This document shows, piece after piece, positions 16,403 to 26,900 of a stretch of DNA of 64,000 nt. The notes below the pieces were generated by a model, which saw only the letters and a list, made by a program, of their open reading frames with translations, did no database searches and was not told the DNA's origin. Source of the DNA: CAAGNP01 sp964611185 (GTDB taxonomy: Bacteria > Bacteroidota > Bacteroidia > Bacteroidales > UBA932); assembly GCA_964611185.1 (NCBI GenBank), contig CAZSXE010000001.1, positions 103,541 through 167,540 of the forward strand, read 5' to 3'. The position numbers and the translations under genes were made by a program. How positions within the stretch are numbered: the first letter of the stretch is position 1; every line of letters begins with the position of its first letter.

Positions 16403-18286
16403 TTATTTTTCAGAATTGTAGATAGCAAGCACCTCTCCGTCGTTAAGAGATCTTGAATTATAAACTCTCAAATTATCCACCCACATCCCGACAGAAGCGA
16501 CTCCGTCATAAGATGGTCCACCAAACTGAAATTTAGTAGGAACAGTAGAAAATGTAAAAGAAAAACTAAGTCTATCCACAAGCTGACCGTCCATATACAA
16601 TGACTGAACTTTGTTATCCACTACGAAAGCGAAAAAATGCCAATCATAAGAGATAGTTCCATTGGAAAAGGGAGATACATCATTATCATAACGGTTAATC
16701 AGCTTGAATTTACCATCAGTAACTACAAGCCTCGGAGCATTGTCTTGTGAAGAGGAACCACCGGTACCGGAAGTAAAAATATGTCCATCGGAAATACCCT
16801 TAGCCCAAAATGTAACTGAGTAATTATTAATAGGTACCGAGATTAATCCTTTTGGAAAATTAATATAACTACGATCTATCGCATTCAAAATAACGGACTG
16901 AGTTCCATCTTTGCTATCTTCTGAAAATTGGGCACCATTGACCAATATGCCTGTCGGAGATCCAAGCTCATTATTTACATTGTTGTTGAAACGGTAATAC
17001 GCTGTAAGTCCGTTTCTTACTGTATTTAAAGGATCTAAAGAGGATGACTGAACAGGGATTGATGGAGTTACTGTGATAGAAGGGGCTGCTGAATGGGGAT
17101 CCGATGGTTTTCTATTCATTAAAATATCACATCTTGAGCTCTTCTTTTCATTAATTTGAATATTTATTTCAGATGTTTCGTATAGATTGTGAATAGCTTG
17201 CACCGAATATGAACCGGAGGGTAGGTCATTGTATTGAAAAACACCATTTCTTCCCGATGTAGCACCCTTTCCGCTCGGTAATATTGTTAGTTTGGCATAA
17301 GGAATAGGCTCTCGGGAAGCAGCATCCATAACAACTCCCGTTAGCGAAATTGAAAGTGTGCTTTTAAAGAATGCGCGATGGTTCAAATACTTATTACCTG
17401 TTCTGAAACGAATATCGATGTAATTTTCATCTTCATCATAACAGCCATTGTCATCATAGCTGATAGTAAAGATATTCCCGACCACATCATATTTTATCTT
17501 GCTTGCGCAGTTTGATTTGAGGAGTGGTTTCTGTTGAGAGGTGATTGGGTTATTATTAAGGGTCATGGTGGCGACAATTACCCCCTTTTTCGCCTGATAT
17601 GTATCTATAACTATATAATCATATTGTTTACGATAATTGTTAATGATACTTTCAACTTTTTTATACCTCGGATCTGCAGTTAAAAATTCGTTTAAAAAAG
17701 CATTTAAATCGACTATTGCTTTATCTATATCTTCGATAGATGAGATGGAAATCAAATTATTTTCGTAGTTTAACAATCGCTCATTCAGCTCTTTATCGTG
17801 TTTTTGAAACTCCATAACGAGCTTTTTCATATCGAAATCACTGAAAGGATATTTGACGGCGTAAAAAGTCTCTGATTTTTTAGAAGACTTGTAATATCTC
17901 ACTTCCCAGTAAAACTGAGATGCTTTAGACAATGATATTTCACTCATAAAAGGGAGCTTGGCACTCTGAGAGTGGATATTGGTCTTTAACTGCTGCTTGT
18001 ATGAGTTATTTCCATTAATATCCAAATCCGTTCTCGACAATTCTGTCTCGGCGACAATACGAGATGCTACGCTTTCGGCAATTTGTTGTTTAATATTTTC
18101 GAGAACTGCCGCTTTTGCTTTTTCAATATCAGAAGCAGTCGAAGAAACAATCAAAAATTCTTTTTCAACGGAATTTACCCATCGGGGAATATTCCGTTCG
18201 CTTTTTTGAGTGATTTTATAATTGTTTTGGGCAAAAGAAAAAAATGAGATAAAAATTACAAATATTGTTAAGATAAATTTCTTCAT
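16403..18286 (-). CDS. Exported LPP20-like protein with carboxypeptidase-regulatory-like and LamG domains
   Basis: This 627-residue exported protein has a signal peptide ending near SFAQ (residue 19). Residues about 25-175 resemble the LPP20/FlgP-like fold and are paralogous to the 167-frame gene at the head of the operon: both have PxW(V/I), a YW-E-R segment and F-(D/E)-MKK. A middle region of low similarity follows. Then comes a carboxypeptidase-regulatory-like beta sandwich (about 320-390, GVVMDAASREPIPYA), a serine/proline linker, and a C-terminal LamG/concanavalin-like domain (about 425-627, GLTAYYRFNNN, WHFFAFV, MDGQLV). It is the last of five tightly packed genes. I infer a cell-envelope surface or periplasmic role; the exact function is unknown. 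Confidence 0.7.
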   Translation of the reverse strand: MKKFILTIFVIFISFFSFAQNNYKITQKSERNIPRWVNSVEKEFLIVSSTASDIEKAKAAVLENIKQQIAESVASRIVAETELSRTDLDINGNNSYKQQLKTNIHSQSAKLPFMSEISLSKASQFYWEVRYYKSSKKSETFYAVKYPFSDFDMKKLVMEFQKHDKELNERLLNYENNLISISSIEDIDKAIVDLNAFLNEFLTADPRYKKVESIINNYRKQYDYIVIDTYQAKKGVIVATMTLNNNPITSQQKPLLKSNCASKIKYDVVGNIFTISYDDNGCYDEDENYIDIRFRTGNKYLNHRAFFKSTLSISLTGVVMDAASREPIPYAKLTILPSGKGATSGRNGVFQYNDLPSGSYSVQAIHNLYETSEINIQINEKKSSRCDILMNRKPSDPHSAAPSITVTPSIPVQSSSLDPLNTVRNGLTAYYRFNNNVNNELGSPTGILVNGAQFSEDSKDGTQSVILNAIDRSYINFPKGLISVPINNYSVTFWAKGISDGHIFTSGTGGSSSQDNAPRLVVTDGKFKLINRYDNDVSPFSNGTISYDWHFFAFVVDNKVQSLYMDGQLVDRLSFSFTFSTVPTKFQFGGPSYDGVASVGMWVDNLRVYNSRSLNDGEVLAIYNSEK

Positions 18287-18297
18287 AATTATGCGTT

Positions 18298-19011
18298 TTA
18301 ATTCACAAAAATAGATACTCTATCACGATACGGTTCTTGGTAGTAGTAGTTATTTATGATGGTAGGGGTTATTACTACCTTTTTTTCGGGAGGAATGGTG
18401 GCTATGAGTTCAGATGCTTTATTATATAAATCTGCGGAAGCTCTCGGAATGGAAAGGGCTTCAATCATAGCCGATTTGTAGTCTTCTTTTGAAATGAATG
18501 CTTTAATCCTTCCAAGAATTTGATCCCCTTCAGCATCAAAATATGATATGATTTTATCTTTACCATTGATAATCATATTTTTTACCTTGGAATTTCTCGC
18601 AGATACATTCCTTATGGCGGCAATATATGCCTGACCTTCGTTATTGCCGATACCTTTTACTATAAACGATGATTGCCCCATGATGGCACCGGTATATATG
18701 TCTCCGATAAATAATGCTATTTCGATTTCTACTACATATTTCGCAGGTGCAGTAGCAGTGACATCTTTCTTTAGCAGAGCCACTCGCGGAACTAACACAA
18801 ATCTGCTCTCCATGGCTGAGAGCCCATTCAGGGTAAGAGCTTGCATAAGATTGTTTTCAAGAGTAGTAGCGGCATTTTCGTTATCCACTCCGAAAGGGGA
18901 CACTACGGCAATAGCAAGTCTATCTGCCTCTTGCATTCCCTGAGATTTAGCTGTGTATCCAAAAGAAAAAATTAATAGAAATGATATAATTAAAATGTAT
19001 TTTGTCTTCAT
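18298..19011 (-). CDS. Exported CsgG/LpoB-like protein
   Basis: This 237-residue protein has an N-terminal signal (hydrophobic core to about residue 24, no lipobox cysteine). The N-terminal part has RLAIAVVSPFG followed by a helix NNLMQALTLNG and VLVPRVALLKKD, the pattern of the CsgG/TolB-N-like alpha-beta domain. The C terminus ends in a tyrosine-rich NNYYYQEP tail. It is fourth of five genes (12 bp after the DUF6175-like gene, 11 bp before the LamG gene). It may assemble with the other exported proteins of the operon; no enzymatic motif is visible. Confidence 0.6.
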   Translation of the reverse strand: MKTKYILIISFLLIFSFGYTAKSQGMQEADRLAIAVVSPFGVDNENAATTLENNLMQALTLNGLSAMESRFVLVPRVALLKKDVTATAPAKYVVEIEIALFIGDIYTGAIMGQSSFIVKGIGNNEGQAYIAAIRNVSARNSKVKNMIINGKDKIISYFDAEGDQILGRIKAFISKEDYKSAMIEALSIPRASADLYNKASELIATIPPEKKVVITPTIINNYYYQEPYRDRVSIFVN

Positions 19012-19023
19012 AATGTGTTGTTG

Positions 19024-19995
19024 TTATTTGTCTCCTAAAATTATCCATGCTTCGCCAAGACCTCTTTCATAAATTTTGTAAGGAAGATTAAATGGCTCTA
19101 CACTCAGGAATTTACCGAGCTGTGTCACAAAACTCCTCGTATCGGCAGCCCTTTCTTTTCCAAATACAGTTCTGAAAAGAGGTGTCCTGACCTGTTCATA
19201 TTTAATTACATAATCTCCACCTATGGTACGAGAAAAACGATGGTTCACGCAATTTTCATCCATCCAAAAGTCAATTATGTCAAGTAGGGGAGCACTCTCA
19301 CCCATATATTGAAATTCATCTTCAAATGTAACAGGGGAGGCATCAAACATCCTGATGGTAATAGTCACTTCACGACCATTTTCAAACATATCGTTGAAAT
19401 GTGCCTGAAGCGCTCCGTTGAACGAATCCATGTAATTTAGGACTGCTTCTTCGAGAAGGAGTCCCGGAGTAGCTACGGTAGATGGACGACCATCTCCCGA
19501 TACAGCAGTTATTACTTTGCTGGTATATGCATCAAGACCACGAAGATTGAAAGTAATATATTTGCTCGGTCCTCTTGACTGAATGGAGAAATCAATGTCC
19601 ATAATTATATCGGCTTTTGCCACTCTCTTTATCTGATCAAGAGGTGATTCTATGATTACACTTCCGCCTGAAGATTGAAGAAGAGAGATTTCTACTTCTT
19701 CATTTTTTATCTGTTTCAAGGTCTGTTCCATGTCTTTCAAAGGAAAACCTCTCTGAGCCATAATATTGGAAAGCTCAGAAATTACAAGCCTTAGACTTTC
19801 ATCGTTTTTAAAGGCTTTTTCATAATCCGGTGTACTCTTTACATTACCGCTTTCATCTTTATAAGTGCTTTCAAACCCACCTTTTGAGCAATATGAATCA
19901 CTTGGAATGACCATAATAATCGGTTTTTTTGCTTGAGAGAAAAGAGCAGTGAAAGAGAATATCAAGAATAAAGAAATGAATATTTTTTTCATCAT
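19024..19995 (-). CDS. DUF6175-like exported protein
   Basis: This is an exported protein of about 323 residues. The longer frame starts from TTG at 20016, immediately after the previous stop, so I choose ATG 19995 (or 19992), which gives a clean signal peptide MMKKIFISLFLIFS ending near FSQA. The mature part begins KKPIIMVIPSDSYC and resembles the DUF6175 family of Bacteroidota, with a segment IIMDIDFSIQ like the CsgG/LPP20 beta-strand core. It is third of five genes in the operon. No catalytic motif is seen; the role is unknown but envelope-located. Confidence 0.65.
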   Translation of the reverse strand: MMKKIFISLFLIFSFTALFSQAKKPIIMVIPSDSYCSKGGFESTYKDESGNVKSTPDYEKAFKNDESLRLVISELSNIMAQRGFPLKDMEQTLKQIKNEEVEISLLQSSGGSVIIESPLDQIKRVAKADIIMDIDFSIQSRGPSKYITFNLRGLDAYTSKVITAVSGDGRPSTVATPGLLLEEAVLNYMDSFNGALQAHFNDMFENGREVTITIRMFDASPVTFEDEFQYMGESAPLLDIIDFWMDENCVNHRFSRTIGGDYVIKYEQVRTPLFRTVFGKERAADTRSFVTQLGKFLSVEPFNLPYKIYERGLGEAWIILGDK

Positions 19996-20016
19996 ATTGT
20001 ATATTTTATATTTCAA

Positions 20017-20517
20017 TTAAAATCCATAATTTAATCCTTTGGCAATACCATCTTTTTCAAGATCTGAACGAAGGTTGTCAAACAAAATCTGGACAGTCAA
20101 TCCCACTTTATATCCACCTTTCACTTTTAATCGATCCTGCCCCGAGGGGAAACCATCATTGGTAAGATTAACATAATTTAGATATTTACCGCCAGGGGTA
20201 AAAAAAGATTCAAAATAATCTTCATTTTTTTCTTCAGCATCTCTGTCGCAAATCGCCGGAGTGGCATTAATAGTACCTGAAGCGGGTAATCCTCTGAAAA
20301 TACACATCTCGACTGCTACTTTTTTACCAAGGGCAATAGCCTTCTCCACTGTTCTTGCAGTAGTGTAAATTTTGAATACTTTAGTTCCATCTGCACCTAC
20401 GCCAATCATAGCTATTTCATAGTTGCGTGAACTTTTGTAAGTGTATTTTTGTGCAACAGCACAAGAAATCGATGCGAAAGTAAATACTGTAAGCATCAGT
20501 AATTTTAAATATTTCAT
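20017..20517 (-). CDS. Exported hypothetical protein of the five-gene envelope operon
   Basis: This 166-residue protein has a signal peptide (hydrophobic residues 4-20, cleavage near AVAQ). The mature region contains AIALGKKVAVEMCIFRG and, near the end, GGYKVGLTVQILFDNLR, a strand-helix pair resembling the LPP20-like proteins that form outer-membrane or periplasmic rings. It begins 11 bases after the preceding stop and ends next to the DUF6175-like frame. Two cysteines (CIFRG and ICDRD) could form a disulfide after export. I do not recognise a named family. Confidence 0.55.
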   Translation of the reverse strand: MKYLKLLMLTVFTFASISCAVAQKYTYKSSRNYEIAMIGVGADGTKVFKIYTTARTVEKAIALGKKVAVEMCIFRGLPASGTINATPAICDRDAEEKNEDYFESFFTPGGKYLNYVNLTNDGFPSGQDRLKVKGGYKVGLTVQILFDNLRSDLEKDGIAKGLNYGF

Positions 20518-20528
20518 TTTGTTTAATA

Positions 20529-21011
20529 TTATAGTTCGTCAATAAGTTTTTGTGTACTGCTCGTCTCCTTACCCACTTCAAGGGCTATTTTTTTCATCTC
20601 AAATTCATTGAAATTGTAAAGGATATAGTAGTGATAATTGGTGGTATCATCCCTTCGAATGAATCTCTCCTCCCAATATGTATCTATGGCGGACGATTCA
20701 GATATGTTTTTAATGAATTGAGAATCAGTTATGTGTCTGCGAATGGAAGATTCGTCTCCATTAATAGAGATTGAAAGCATATATCGAGTGGTGAGGGTAA
20801 TTACATCTGTTTTCAACTGATCAAATGCTTTTTGCTTTGCGTCATTAAGGCTTATCGTACTTAATGCAGAAATCTTGACGATTTCGTATTTTTCGACATT
20901 TCGTTTAATCCAAATCGGTGCTTTGTCCGAACTGCTTCTTATAAGCTTTCCTTGTCCCCAAAGGGTGGATGCGATGGCGAGTGTAATACAAAAAATTAAA
21001 ATTCGTTTCAT
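20529..21011 (-). CDS. Exported LPP20-like protein, single-domain paralogue
   Basis: This is a 160-residue protein from ATG 21011 (the longer frame starts at 21032 but begins with polar residues). The signal peptide MKRILIFCITLAIAS ends near WGQ. The mature domain (PIWIKRNVEKYEIV, AKQKAFDQLK, YWEERFIRRD, YNFNEFEMKKIALEV) is paralogous to the N-terminal domain of the LamG protein at the end of the same operon. It is the first gene of the operon, 26 bases... downstream of a TATATTTG promoter box. It is likely a partner or assembly subunit of the longer paralogue. Confidence 0.6.
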   Translation of the reverse strand: MKRILIFCITLAIASTLWGQGKLIRSSSDKAPIWIKRNVEKYEIVKISALSTISLNDAKQKAFDQLKTDVITLTTRYMLSISINGDESSIRRHITDSQFIKNISESSAIDTYWEERFIRRDDTTNYHYYILYNFNEFEMKKIALEVGKETSSTQKLIDEL

Positions 21012-21029
21012 AATCGTGATTTTATTTGA

Positions 21030-21037
21030 CAAATATA
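21030..21037 (-). promoter_or_regulatory. -7 box TATATTTG of the five-gene envelope operon
   Basis: This is a perfect TAnnTTTG on the minus strand, 18 bases before ATG 21011. No convincing -33 TTTG is seen. Confidence 0.5.
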
Positions 21038-21045
21038 ATAATAAA

Positions 21046-21072
21046 AAAGTGAACTGACAATCAGCCCACTTT
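21046..21072 (-). terminator. Weak hairpin after ppdK
   Basis: AAAGTG (21046-21051) pairs with CACTTT (21067-21072), with an inner CTGA/TCAG stem, 33 bp after the ppdK stop on the minus strand. It is followed by A/T-rich sequence and is a plausible but weak terminator. Confidence 0.4.
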
Positions 21073-21104
21073 AATAATTGTAAAATGTAAATATTTGTGA
21101 CTTA

Positions 21105-23879
21105 CTATTTGGTCGATGAAGCGTTTCTAATGGCTGATTGAGCAGCTGCCAATCTTGCTATGGGAACTCTGAATGGAGAGCAAGATACATAATTCATCCC
21201 CATTTTATGACAGAAATCAATACTTTCAGGGTCTCCTCCATGTTCGCCGCATATACCTACTTTAAGTTTGGGATTTGTGGCGCGTCCACCATTTACCCCG
21301 ATTTCAATCAATTTACCTACGGAATCCACATCCAAGGTCTGGAAAGGGTCAAAAGTAATAATCTTATTATTCAGATAATCAGGCATAAACGAACCGATGT
21401 CGTCTCTTGAAAATCCATAAGTCATCTGAGTCAAATCGTTAGTACCGAAAGAGAAGAATTGGGCGACTTCTGCCATCTTGTCTGCAAGAAGAGCGGCTCT
21501 TGGTATTTCAATCATGGTTCCGAAAAGATATGAAATCTTTATCCCGAATTTTTCTTCGATTTCAGTATGCGCTTTGTCGCAAATTTGCTTTAAGTATTTT
21601 AATTCATTGACTGAAATGGTAACAGGAATCATAATCTCAGGTTTGGGATTGAATTTCTCTTTTAACAATTCAGCAGTAGCGATAAAAATCGCTTTAAACT
21701 GCATATAGCTGATTTCAGGGAATGAGATACCGAGACGGACTCCGCGATGTCCCATCATAGGGTTCACCTCGTGTAGCATCTCACCGCGCTTGCGAACAGC
21801 ATCTACGCTTATTCCGAGTTCGTTGGCAAGTTCAGTCTGCTTTTCGGGAGATTGGGGAACAAATTCATGCAACGGCGGATCGAGAAGGCGGAATGTGACA
21901 GGCTTGCCGTCCATTACTTTCATTGTCCCTTTTGTAGCATCAATTATGTATGGTTCGAGCTCATTAAGAGCAATCTGACGCTCCTGAGCCGAAGTAGAAA
22001 GAATCATTTTACGCAATTTGGAAAGAGGAGCCTCAGAATGAGAACCATAGAACATGTGTTCAATACGGAACAACCCAATCCCTTCGGCGCCGAAATTCAA
22101 TGCATTTTTGGCATCTTCAGGATTATCGGCATTAGTTCTTATTCCAAGCACGCGATATTTATCAACCATATTCATATAGTCGATAAATAGCTTATTTTCA
22201 GAAGCATCCATGGTGGCAATAGGCTGGTCGTAAACAAAGCCTTTGCTTCCATTTAGAGAAAAAATATCTCCTTCTTTATAGCTCTTATTGCCTATAACCA
22301 ACACTTTTTCCATCACTACCATGGGAGTTTTCTGACCTTTCAGCATCTTAGTAGTCTCAACAGTGTTGAAATGAACAGCATCACACCCCACAATACAGCA
22401 TTTTCCCCAGCCGCGGGCAACCAATGCAGCATGTGAAGTCATCCCTCCGCGAGCAGTCAAAAGACCTTCGGCAGCGCGCATCCCCTCGACATCTTCAGGA
22501 TTTGTTTCTTCACGCACAAGAATAACTTTTTCACCTTGAGAAGCAGCTATCACGGCATCCTCAGCAGTGAACACTATCTTACCGACAGCCCCTCCAGGTC
22601 CAGCGGGAAGCCCTCTTGCCACGATTTCCGCTTTCTTTTCAGATACAGGATTTAAAATGGGGTGAAGTAATTCGTCAAGCTGAGCAGGGGCAACACGCAT
22701 CACGGCAGTCTTTTCGTCAATTAGACCTTCATGGAGCATATCCATGGCCATATTTAGGGCAGCTAACCCTGTCCTTTTCCCGACACGGCACTGCAGCATC
22801 CATAGTTTGCCATCCTGGATGGTAAACTCGATGTCCTGCATATCTTTAAAGTGATTTTCAAGATGATTTTGAATATCATCAAGTGCTTTATATACATCAG
22901 GCATAGCTGTTTCGAGTGAAGCAAGATGCCTGTTATGATCATTTTTAGTAGCTTCATTAAGAGGATTGGGTGTCCTTATACCGGCCACTACATCCTCACC
23001 CTGAGCATTAATCAGCCATTCTCCGTAGAATTTATTCTCGCCTGTGGCGGGATTACGCGAAAAGGCAACACCGGTAGCAGAATTATTTCCCATATTACCG
23101 AAAACCATAGCCTGTACACTTACGGCCGTACCCCACTGGTCAGGGATGTTTTCAATCCTTCTGTAGGCAATAGCCCTCTTCCCGTTCCAAGATTTAAATA
23201 CGGCGCCTATTCCTCCCCAAAGCTGTTTATGGGCATCATCGGGAAATTCTTTACCAAGAACTTTTTTTACTCTTGCCTTAAAATCTTTACAAATAGTGAT
23301 GAGATCCTCTTCGGTCAGGTCAGTGTCGCTTTTGTATCCTTTGGCTACTTTAACATCGTGAAGCATCTTATCAAGCTGAACTCGAATCCCTTTTCCGTCT
23401 TCAGGCTCAATTCCTTCTGCCTTTTCCATCACAACATCGGAATACATCATGATAAGACGGCGATATGCATCATAAACAAATCGAGGATTTTGGGTTTTTT
23501 CTATCATCCCCGGTATGGTATCGGAGCATAATCCTATATTCAGTACAGTCTCCATCATACCAGGCATAGAAGAACGGGCACCTGAGCGACATGAAACGAG
23601 AAGAGGATTTTTCTTATCTCCGAATTTCATTCCCATAATGCTTTCGGCATGTAAAAGAGCTTTATTCACTTCTTCTTCAAGACCTTCAGGATAATTACAT
23701 CCAAGATCGTAATATTCAGTACAGCAATCAGTAGTAATAGTGAATCCGGCAGGAACAGGAATTCCTATTTTACACATTTCAGATAGGTTGGCACCTTTGC
23801 CACCTAATAGGTTCCTCATTGAACCATCGCCTTCAGCTTCTCTGCCGCCGAAGAAGTAAACTCTTTTCGTTTTCGTCAT
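21105..23879 (-). CDS. ppdK: Pyruvate, phosphate dikinase
   Basis: This enzyme interconverts pyruvate, ATP and phosphate with phosphoenolpyruvate, AMP and pyrophosphate, serving glycolysis or gluconeogenesis in the cytoplasm. The 924 residues have the ATP-grasp N-terminal domain (GGKGANLSEM near 26), the phosphohistidine domain with GGMTSHAALVARG near residue 480 carrying the catalytic histidine, and the TIM-barrel PEP-binding domain ending with GICGEHGGDP near 875, whose cysteine is the usual acid/base. Length fits the family. It stands alone between the envelope operon and purL. Confidence 0.96.
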   Translation of the reverse strand: MTKTKRVYFFGGREAEGDGSMRNLLGGKGANLSEMCKIGIPVPAGFTITTDCCTEYYDLGCNYPEGLEEEVNKALLHAESIMGMKFGDKKNPLLVSCRSGARSSMPGMMETVLNIGLCSDTIPGMIEKTQNPRFVYDAYRRLIMMYSDVVMEKAEGIEPEDGKGIRVQLDKMLHDVKVAKGYKSDTDLTEEDLITICKDFKARVKKVLGKEFPDDAHKQLWGGIGAVFKSWNGKRAIAYRRIENIPDQWGTAVSVQAMVFGNMGNNSATGVAFSRNPATGENKFYGEWLINAQGEDVVAGIRTPNPLNEATKNDHNRHLASLETAMPDVYKALDDIQNHLENHFKDMQDIEFTIQDGKLWMLQCRVGKRTGLAALNMAMDMLHEGLIDEKTAVMRVAPAQLDELLHPILNPVSEKKAEIVARGLPAGPGGAVGKIVFTAEDAVIAASQGEKVILVREETNPEDVEGMRAAEGLLTARGGMTSHAALVARGWGKCCIVGCDAVHFNTVETTKMLKGQKTPMVVMEKVLVIGNKSYKEGDIFSLNGSKGFVYDQPIATMDASENKLFIDYMNMVDKYRVLGIRTNADNPEDAKNALNFGAEGIGLFRIEHMFYGSHSEAPLSKLRKMILSTSAQERQIALNELEPYIIDATKGTMKVMDGKPVTFRLLDPPLHEFVPQSPEKQTELANELGISVDAVRKRGEMLHEVNPMMGHRGVRLGISFPEISYMQFKAIFIATAELLKEKFNPKPEIMIPVTISVNELKYLKQICDKAHTEIEEKFGIKISYLFGTMIEIPRAALLADKMAEVAQFFSFGTNDLTQMTYGFSRDDIGSFMPDYLNNKIITFDPFQTLDVDSVGKLIEIGVNGGRATNPKLKVGICGEHGGDPESIDFCHKMGMNYVSCSPFRVPIARLAAAQSAIRNASSTK

Positions 23880-23927
23880 AAAACAATATTATATTAATCC
23901 GTTATAAATTTTTCATTTTGAGGGCGA

Positions 23928-23935
23928 CAAATTTA
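23928..23935 (-). promoter_or_regulatory. -7 box TAAATTTG upstream of ppdK
   Basis: This minus-strand TAAATTTG matches TAnnTTTG and lies 48 bases before the ppdK ATG, giving a leader of roughly 45 nt. No -33 TTTG is obvious. Confidence 0.35.
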
Positions 23936-23953
23936 ACTAAATTTATTTAATTA

Positions 23954-26900
23954 CTAAATTATTTTATTGTTTTCAAGCCACTTCCTTCCATTTATGAATA
24001 ATTCCATCCACGGCGACACTTCATCATTTTCTCTCTCTTCAGGGTAATATGGCCAATTCCAAGGATTCAGACCCCTTTCGGGATGAGGCATCATGGCAAG
24101 ATGTCTTCCGTCAGGCGAACACACTGCCGCAATCCCTTCGGGAGATCCGTTGGGATTTGCCGGATAAGCATTATACAGGTATTTTAAAGCTATATTATAA
24201 GTATTAATAGGCTTTGGAAATGAAAATTTACCCTCACCGTGAGCTACCCAAATTCCGAGCTGAGCCCCTTTAAGGGATGAAAGAAGGATGGAGGGTGATT
24301 CGGGAATCGTTACCCCCACAAAAGCAGATTCGTATTTATGAGAATCATTGTGTTTCATCTTCGGAGAATCTTCTCTGTTTTGAGGGGTGATAAAGCCCAT
24401 CTCAGCCATAAGCTGACAACCGTTGCATACTCCAAGACTTAGAGTATCCTTTCGCGAATAGAATCTTTCAAGGGCGTTTTTGGCTTTTTCATTATAAAGT
24501 AATGCCCCAGCCCATCCCTTGGCAGATCCGAGAGTGTCTGCATTTGAGAAACCTCCTACGAACACAATCATTTTTACATCATCAAGAGTTTCTCTCCCTG
24601 ATGTAAGATCGGTAACATGGACATCTTTTACCCTAAAACCGGCTTTATATAAAGCATTAGCCATCTCTCTATCGCCATTAGATCCTTTTTCGCGTATAAT
24701 CGCAGCAATGATTTTCCTCTCTTCAGGTTCATTATATTTACCGGTAAAATGTTTTGGAAAATGAAATTGAAGAGGCTGCTTTTTGTAGTTATTGAATCTT
24801 TCTGCCGCAAGTTTTCCTCCGACCTGTCTTATGTCAAACAAGTACGATGTGCGGAACCATATATCTCGAAGCTTGTCGATATTAAGATTGAGAAGTGTAC
24901 CGTTCGCCTTTGGCAATTTGATGTTAATTTCTCTTGCAGAAATGAAATGGCCGATCTCGTATGAAATAACACTTCCCAAATTTTGAAGAAATAGTGACTT
25001 CTGGGATTCAGGTATCTGCACTACCACTGCCGGAGCTTCACTAAACAATACCCGTGCGGTACCAAAAGCACTCAAATCAATCTCTAAACCTCCATGGATA
25101 TTGGAAAAGCACATCTCAAGAAGGGTAGTAACAAGACCACCCGCTGATACATCATGACCAGATAGAACTATCTTCTCTCCTCTATGGAACATAATGTCCT
25201 GCAATGTGTTAAAACAATTTTTAAAATATTGAGGATCCTCTATATCAGGGGCAGTATCTCCGATTTTATTAATAGTCTGAGCAAAGGCCGAACCACCTAA
25301 GGGGTAGGTAACATTTTTTGAAAAAGGAATATAGAAAAGGAGAGATTTATCTTCGCATTTAAGCACGGGATGGATAGTTTTTCCCACATCGCTGCATTGG
25401 CCTGCGGCCGAAACAATCAGTGTCCCGGGGGAGAGAACTTTGTCTCCATTGGGATATTTCTGAGTCATAGACATGGAATCTTTCCCTGTCGGAATGTTTA
25501 CTCCGAGGGCAATGGCAAAATCACTTGCCCCCTTTACAGCTTGGTATAGTCTGCTGTTTTCCCCTTCATTTTTGCATGGCCACATCCAGTTCGCACTGAG
25601 CGATACCCCTTCGATTTGGTCTTGTATAGGGGTCCATATAATATTTGTGAGTGCTTCTGATATAGCTATCCTCGAGCCTGAAGCGGGATTAATCATCCCC
25701 ACTAAAGGGGCGTGACCGATGCTTGTAGCGATTCCTTCCTTATTTTTATACCCTATTGCGGTGACACCGAGATTATTAAGAGGAAGCTCGATGGGGCCGC
25801 ATGACTGCTGGCAGGCAATAAGTCCCGTCACAGATCTATCGACTTTATTGGTAAGCCAATCTTTACAAGCCACTGATTCGATCTGAAGTACTTTGTTAAG
25901 AGCATCGATAATTTCTTCAGATGAGAGTGTATCAAGATCAATATCTATGGGTGCAAATCCACCTTTGCCGTCATAACCACCCTTTGGTGAAGAATCACTC
26001 ATCACAGTTTTAGGGGTGGAACCAAACATATCGGATAGTTCCAAATCAATGGGTGTCTCTCCATTGAGATTATTTCTAAGGGTGAAATTTCCTTTTCCTG
26101 TCGTCTCTCCGATAACATAAAATGGAGCTCTCTCTCTTTCGGAAATTTCGCGTAGCTCCTGTACATCTTTACTTTTCAGGACAAGTCCCATTCTTTCCTG
26201 ACTTTCATTTCCAATGATCTCTTTTGCAGATAGGGTGGGATCTCCCACAGGAAGTTTCTCTATGTCGATGTTACCGCCTCTCTCCTCCACAAGCTCCGAC
26301 AGACAGTTCAAATGTCCCCCTGCTCCGTGATCGTGAACTGATATGATAGTGTTATCCTCTTTCTCCGCAAGTGCTCTAATAGCGTTATATGCTCTTTTTT
26401 GCATTTCCGGATTGGAGCGCTGCACTGCGTTCAGCTCGATGGAATTATTGTATTCGCCTGTGGCAACAGAGGAAACCGCACCTCCGCCCATTCCGATTCT
26501 GTAGTTGTCTCCTCCAAGAAGTATTATTTTATCTCCTGCCTCCGGAATCTCTTTTAGCGAATCTTTCATTTTGGCAAACCCAATACCTCCGGCGAGCATA
26601 ATCACTTTATCGTATCCGTATTGGCGAGTATCCTTAGAAGAGGGATCCACCTCGGAGTGTTCCATGGTCTGTAAAGAGCCGCAAATTACAGGCTGACCGA
26701 ATTTATTACCGAAATCGGAGGCTCCGTTTGATGCTTTTATTAGAATCTCCTGTGGTGTCTGATAGAGCCATTTTCGAGGAGGAGTGTGTTCCCATTGGCG
26801 AGAGCCAGCGGCAATCCCTGTGATTTCAGGAGCAGTATCCTCTTCAAAACGAGGGTAGGAGGTCATATATACGGCAGTTCCTGCAATAGGGAACGAACCT

